The notes below the pieces were generated by a model, which searched no databases, was not told the DNA's origin, and saw nothing but the letters and a program-made list of their open reading frames with translations. 27,188 nucleotides of DNA from Anaerolineae bacterium (GTDB lineage: Bacteria > Chloroflexota > Anaerolineae > B4-G1 > SLSP01), in the NCBI GenBank assembly GCA_016934645.1, contig JAFGSL010000276.1:1-27188 (forward strand), in the 5' to 3' direction. Below, piece by piece: positions 24,091-27,188 of the stretch. Both the position numbers and the translations under genes were made by a program. How positions within the stretch are numbered: the first letter of the stretch is position 1; each line of letters opens with the position of its first letter.

Positions 24091-24155
24091 AATAAACCCC
24101 GGTATACATCCTTTGAGGGATGACGACCTCCCCGGTTTACGGCTATGCTATGCGT
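24091..24155 (+). promoter_or_regulatory. Promoter-bearing repeat element, copy B (MFS promoter)
   Basis: Second copy of the element: AATAAACC, ATACATCCTTTGAGGG and GGTTTACGGCTATGCTATG. ATGACG (24120-24125) and TATGCT (24144-24149) are 18 bases apart. Transcription from about 24156 gives a leader of about 40 bases to the MFS start codon. Confidence 0.65.
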
Positions 24156-24196
24156 GTAAGGACAAACCAAACGTTCAGTAAGCTATGGAGGTGACG

Positions 24197-25468
24197 ATGG
24201 AAGAGTCGAACTGGAAACGCCCATTTTTCACGATCTGGAGTGGACAGGCCGTCTCGCTGTTAGGCAGCAGCCTGGCGGGGTTCGCCCTGGTGTGGTGGCT
24301 GGCCTCAACCAGCAAATCGGCGACGGTGTTGGCCGGGGCCACGCTGATGATGATTCTGCCGCAAGTCGTCCTCGGCCCGCTGATAGGCGCGCTGGTGGAT
24401 CGCTGGAACCGGCGCGTGGTGATGATGGCGGTCGATGGGGGCATCGCGTTGTTGTCGCTGGGACTGGCGGGGGTGTTCTGGGCCGGGCAGGCGCGCTTTG
24501 GGCACGTCTACGCCGTGATGCTTCTGCGTGCGGTTGGACAGGTCATTCACCTGCTGGCGATGCAAGCTGCCACCCCGCTGATGGTGCCCGACCGGCACTT
24601 GGCTCGCGTCGCCGGGATGAACCAGACCTTGCAAGGGGCGATGAACATCGTCGCGCCACCGTTGGGCGCGCTGTTGTTGAGCGTTGTTCCCGTCGAGGCT
24701 GTGCTGTTGCTGGATATGGCGACGGCGTTGATCGCGGTGCTGCCGCTTTGTTGGATCCACATTCCCGCCCCGCGTGTGCAAACGTACCCGGCGGCTGTTG
24801 AGGGCGAGCCGCCGTGCAAAACCTCGGTGTGGGGCGAGATGCGCGAGGGGCTGCGTTTTGTATGGGGTTGGCCTGGCCTGTTAATCATTCTGACCTTAGC
24901 CGCTATGCTCAACTTCTTCGGCGTGCCAACGCTGTCGTTTATGCCGTTGCTCGTCACCAACCACTTTCAGATGGGCGCACTAGAGCTGGGGTGGCTGCAA
25001 ACCGCCGTCGGTGTGGGCGTACTGGGTGGTGGATTGTTGCTGAGCACCTGGGGCGGCGGTCGCAGCCGGGTCGTGACGATGCTCGGCGCGTTGACGGTGC
25101 AGGGCGTCGGTGTCGTTTTGATGGGCGCAGCGCCCGCGAACGCCTTTGCTGTCGCCTTGATCGGCAATCTGCTGTGTGGACTTTCCAGGCCGGTGATCGA
25201 CGGATTGATGTTCGCCATTCTGCAATCCCTCGTTCCCCCGGAGATGCTCGGGCGGGTCTTCTCGTTGATGATGAGTGCGTGCGCGGCGATGGCGCCGTTG
25301 GGTCTGCTGATCGCCGGACCGGTCGTGGATGGGGTAGGGGTGCAATTCTGGTTCGTGCTGACCGGCGTCGTCACCCTTGTTGCAAGCGCCGTGGGCTTTC
25401 TGATCCCGGCGGTGCGGTGTTTGGAAAATCGAAGAGTGTCTCAGTTGATGGAGGTGCAGAATGTCTAG
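24197..25468 (+). CDS. MFS transporter, drug/macrolide-exporter-like (MFS_3 group)
   Basis: A 423-residue inner-membrane transporter with 12 predicted helices. It opens with WSGQAVSLLGSSLAGFALVWWL, typical of the macrolide-efflux/EntS-like branch, and has LVDRWNRRVVM in the helix 2-3 loop, the MFS signature region. The central loop (about residues 190-215) is cytoplasmic. Such proteins export small molecules by proton antiport; the substrate is unknown. An ATG at 24185 lies inside the ribosome binding site; GGAGGTGACG directly before ATG 24197 makes the latter the start. It overlaps the following CPBP gene by eight bases, so the two are cotranscribed. A transporter plus CPBP protease pair would fit peptide export or immunity, but no precursor gene is seen. 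Confidence 0.88.
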   Translation: MEESNWKRPFFTIWSGQAVSLLGSSLAGFALVWWLASTSKSATVLAGATLMMILPQVVLGPLIGALVDRWNRRVVMMAVDGGIALLSLGLAGVFWAGQARFGHVYAVMLLRAVGQVIHLLAMQAATPLMVPDRHLARVAGMNQTLQGAMNIVAPPLGALLLSVVPVEAVLLLDMATALIAVLPLCWIHIPAPRVQTYPAAVEGEPPCKTSVWGEMREGLRFVWGWPGLLIILTLAAMLNFFGVPTLSFMPLLVTNHFQMGALELGWLQTAVGVGVLGGGLLLSTWGGGRSRVVTMLGALTVQGVGVVLMGAAPANAFAVALIGNLLCGLSRPVIDGLMFAILQSLVPPEMLGRVFSLMMSACAAMAPLGLLIAGPVVDGVGVQFWFVLTGVVTLVASAVGFLIPAVRCLENRRVSQLMEVQNV

Positions 25469-26297
25469 CATTATTCGCCGTCGTCCGTTGTTGGTCTATT
25501 TTGTTTTGGCTTTTGTCTTGACCTGGGGCGGGACGTTGCTGCATCAATTGGCCGGACCGCAGAGAGACAGCGTATTGCCTTCCCTGTTTGCCGTCCCTGG
25601 CATCCTCATGTGGTATTACGGCCCGGCTCTGGCTGCCGTCATTGTCGTCTGGAGCAGCGAGGGGAAAGATGGCCTGCGCCGTCTGTTGCGGAAGTTTCTC
25701 GTCTGGCGGGTGGGCTGGCGCTGGTATGCCTTCATCGTGCTCTATCCGTTGGTGCTGCATCTGGTCGTCAGCGGGATCGGCTGGCTGACCAGCGGCCCCG
25801 CGCTGCGCTTCTTTGAAACCGAGGGCATCCCCGGCGGCAATCGCTGGATGGTTGCGTTGATCCTGATCCTTTATCACACGCTCGTGCGAGGTATCGGTGA
25901 GGAGACTGGCTGGCGCGGTTTCGCGCTGCCGCGAATGCAATCCCGGTGGGGGGTGCTCAGAGGTGGCTTGCTGCTTGGCGTTCTGTGGGGGGCGTGGCAC
26001 TTTAATCCCGCTAACTTCTCACTGTTGTTGTCACCTCTCGGCGTCGTCATTTTCTTAAACATCGTGGCAGCATCGGTGATCTACGCTTGGGTCTACAATC
26101 ACACGCAGGGCAGTCTGCTGATCGCGGCGCTGTTCCACATGACGAACAACATCGCCGAATGGGTTGTTCCCGTTGGTCTGATGACGGGGACAGTCGCCAA
26201 TCTGGCGATCCAGACGATTGTTTTGTGGATGATCGTCGCTGGTCTGGTGCTGAAATTCGGTCCGGAACTCAGGCCACAGCCGGAACCAACGTTTTGA
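25461..26297 (+). CDS. CPBP family intramembrane metalloprotease
   Basis: A 278-residue membrane protein with about eight helices. All motifs of the family are complete: E147/E148 and R152 (GIGEETGWRGFALPRMQ), H180 (LWGAWHFNP) and H226 with N230 (FHMTNN). It differs clearly from the CPBP protein at 21726 and has a more classical active site. Its start lies within the end of the MFS gene (GGAGGTGCAG before ATG), so translation is probably coupled. The 3' end runs 29 bases into the convergent higA gene. The substrate is unknown; immunity or processing linked to the exporter is an inference. Confidence 0.9.
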   Translation: MSSIIRRRPLLVYFVLAFVLTWGGTLLHQLAGPQRDSVLPSLFAVPGILMWYYGPALAAVIVVWSSEGKDGLRRLLRKFLVWRVGWRWYAFIVLYPLVLHLVVSGIGWLTSGPALRFFETEGIPGGNRWMVALILILYHTLVRGIGEETGWRGFALPRMQSRWGVLRGGLLLGVLWGAWHFNPANFSLLLSPLGVVIFLNIVAASVIYAWVYNHTQGSLLIAALFHMTNNIAEWVVPVGLMTGTVANLAIQTIVLWMIVAGLVLKFGPELRPQPEPTF

Positions 26298-26568
26298 CAG
26301 CTTGCAATTGCTTGCCGATGGTTGTCTCGGCGGTCTTTAGATCGTAGTCTGCCTGCAAGTTGAGCCAGTATTGTGGCGACTGCTCCAACGCACGCCCAAA
26401 GAGCAGGGCGAGTTCTGCGGTCACCGGGCGCGTGCCCCGGATAACGTGGGATACGCGCATCGACGAAACCCCGATCGCCCGTGCGAATTGTGCCTGAGAA
26501 ATCTCTAACTCGGCCAGTGTTTCTACCAGGAATTCACCTGGATGGATAGGGGGAAGTCCGCTCTTCAT
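26269..26568 (-). CDS. higA: HigA-type antitoxin (XRE family)
   Basis: A 99-residue DNA-binding antitoxin. It opens with LPPIHPGEFLVETL, a signature of the HigA/VapI family, followed by a helix-turn-helix at about 24-45 (SQAQFARAIGVSSMRVSHVIRG) and the family motif SPQYWLNLQADYDL. It neutralises the HigB toxin and represses the operon. The frame is open up to 26646, but ATG 26568, with AAGGA upstream and placed 16 bases after the higB stop, is the likely start. Toxin-first order is normal for higBA. The 3' end overlaps the convergent CPBP gene. Confidence 0.92.
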   Translation of the reverse strand: MKSGLPPIHPGEFLVETLAELEISQAQFARAIGVSSMRVSHVIRGTRPVTAELALLFGRALEQSPQYWLNLQADYDLKTAETTIGKQLQAVKTLVPAVA

Positions 26569-26584
26569 TATAGTAATCCTTGTT

Positions 26585-26866
26585 TCAGTGGTAATCAACG
26601 ATTTCGACCTCGAAAGCATCGCCGTTTTCGAAACGAAAGCACACACGCCACTGATCGTTGATGCGGATGCTCCATTGTCCTAGGCGGTTGTGTCTCAGTG
26701 CTTCCAGGTGGTTTGATGGCGGCAGGCGCAAATCCTCGATTCGAGTCGTGGCATTCAACTGGATCAGTCGCATAACCGCGCGTTTCTGAACGTTGGTAGG
26801 CAAACGATGCGACTTCCCGGTAATGTAGAACTGTTCCGTTTCCTTATCGGCGAACGACTGAATCAT
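26585..26866 (-). CDS. higB: HigB-type toxin (RelE/ParE superfamily)
   Basis: A 93-residue toxin with the HigB layout: MIQSFADKETEQFYITGKS at the start, NHLEALRHNRLGQWSIRINDQWRVCFRFE in the centre and EIVDYH at the end. HigB is a ribosome-dependent mRNA endonuclease that cuts translated messages. Conserved basic and aromatic residues of the active groove (RIND.WRVCF) are in place, so it looks intact. The promoter is so close that the transcript would begin at or next to the ATG, and no Shine-Dalgarno is seen. Confidence 0.92.
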   Translation of the reverse strand: MIQSFADKETEQFYITGKSHRLPTNVQKRAVMRLIQLNATTRIEDLRLPPSNHLEALRHNRLGQWSIRINDQWRVCFRFENGDAFEVEIVDYH

Positions 26867-26872
26867 ATCCGT

Positions 26873-26900
26873 ATTGTAAACAGAATGTTTATATTGTCAA
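26873..26900 (-). promoter_or_regulatory. higBA promoter with embedded operator
   Basis: On the minus strand a perfect TTGACA (26900-26895) and TACAAT (26878-26873) are 16 bases apart. Between them, and overlapping the -10, lies the palindrome TAAACA-GAA-TGTTTA (26877-26891), a good candidate site for HigA repression. Start of transcription is expected near 26866. Confidence 0.82.
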
Positions 26901-26921
26901 GTCTCTGAGGCGAAGTGGAGG

Positions 26922-26939
26922 CAAGGTTCAGAAACCTTG
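26922..26939. repeat. Short inverted repeat
   Basis: CAAGGTT (26922-26928) pairs with AACCTTG (26933-26939) around CAGA, in the gap between higB and element C. Function unknown. Confidence 0.4.
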
Positions 26940-27019
26940 TTTGATAGATTGATACTTTTACGTTTGACGATGGGGTAAGTGTGTCAAGGTGATCTGAACC
27001 ATCCCGAAGTGGAGTCAGA

Positions 27020-27084
27020 AATAAACCACACATTACGCCTTTTGGGGCATACCATATCCCTCGGTTTACGGATAGAATGTGAGC
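27020..27084 (+). promoter_or_regulatory. Promoter-bearing repeat element, copy C
   Basis: Third copy: AATAAACC, ATTACGCCTTTTGGGG and CGGTTTACGGATAGAATG. The -10 is TAGAAT (27073-27078); the -35 (ATACCA at 27049-27054) is weak. It points towards the four-codon frame at 27111 and whatever lies beyond the window edge. Upstream bases (26945-27015) show faint likeness to the stretch before copy B, so the repeated unit may be longer. Confidence 0.55.
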
Positions 27085-27095
27085 AAACATTGCAA

Positions 27096-27125
27096 AGGAG
27101 GTGTTAAGGAATGGGAATTAAATAA
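27096..27125 (+). other. Perfect ribosome binding site followed by a four-codon reading frame
   Basis: AGGAGGTG (within AAAGGAGGTG) stands seven bases before ATG 27111, an almost complete match to the anti-Shine-Dalgarno sequence. The frame reads Met-Gly-Ile-Lys and stops at TAA 27123-27125. No longer frame follows before the window ends. It may be a leader peptide, or the start of a gene destroyed by a deletion. Confidence 0.5.
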
Positions 27126-27188
27126 CTGTCCGGGTGGGCAGGACACGGTAGTTCCATTGCGGCAGGACAGTGTCAAACACAATCCGCA

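Noticed and set aside
23883..24170. Minus-strand frames at 23883-24170 and 26863-27090 that resemble each other (NRG...K.V..GLF)
   Set aside because: The likeness is explained by the repeated promoter element DNA read on the other strand; one frame also crosses a perfect terminator.
24185..24196. ATG 24185 as start of the MFS gene
   Set aside because: It lies within the GGAGGTGA ribosome binding site of ATG 24197.
24292..24801. Alternative frames within the MFS gene (169 and 158 codons)
   Set aside because: High-G+C shadow frames without membrane or domain features; the transporter frame is clear.

Overview
The window reads as a chromosomal segment of an environmental bacterium, most likely a member of the Chloroflexota (Anaerolineae-like). 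That placement is an inference from the membrane-bound hydrogenase type, the LysM, META and CPBP proteins and the many short palindromic repeats; no rRNA or other phylogenetic marker is present. Coding density is high. From position 185 to 21281 every gene lies on the minus strand; 21726 to 26297 is on the plus strand; a toxin-antitoxin pair returns to the minus strand at the right.

Left part (1-9346): a stack of nested inverted repeats, then rlmN (23S rRNA/tRNA A2503/A37 methylase), a GH30-like glycosidase whose nucleophile glutamate I cannot find, a small secreted LysM protein, a large clan GH-A/agarase-like glycosidase, and a 1187-residue hybrid sensor kinase (dCache-HAMP-3xPAS-HisKA-HATPase-REC).

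Middle (9491-19880): a tightly packed 12-gene operon, read right to left, for a group 4 membrane-bound [NiFe] hydrogenase of the Mbh/complex-I family. Its order is MbhD-like, MbhE-like, MrpC/NuoK-like, ND5-like, ND4-like, MrpD/ND2-like, MbhI-like, small subunit, NuoC-like, large subunit, NuoH-like and 2x[4Fe-4S] NuoI-like. A calcineurin-like phosphoesterase ends the operon. The four Ni-binding cysteines are present, so this is not complex I. The expected job is reduction of protons, or of a related acceptor, by reduced ferredoxin, coupled to ion pumping by three antiporter-like subunits. The leader carries a perfect 9-bp inverted repeat and a plausible promoter. The ND5-like gene holds two in-frame palindromic or repeated DNA insertions.

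Right part (20130-27188): an AcuC-type histone deacetylase homologue with a TTG start and a good sigma70-like promoter. Divergent from it are a CPBP membrane protease homologue, a lipoprotein with three META domains, an MFS exporter and a second CPBP protease (the last two overlapping), then higBA with what looks like a leaderless toxin message. A roughly 65-bp promoter-bearing element occurs three times here (21363, 24091, 27020), and the third copy drives only a four-codon reading frame behind a perfect ribosome binding site. No tRNA, rRNA, CRISPR array or transposase was found.
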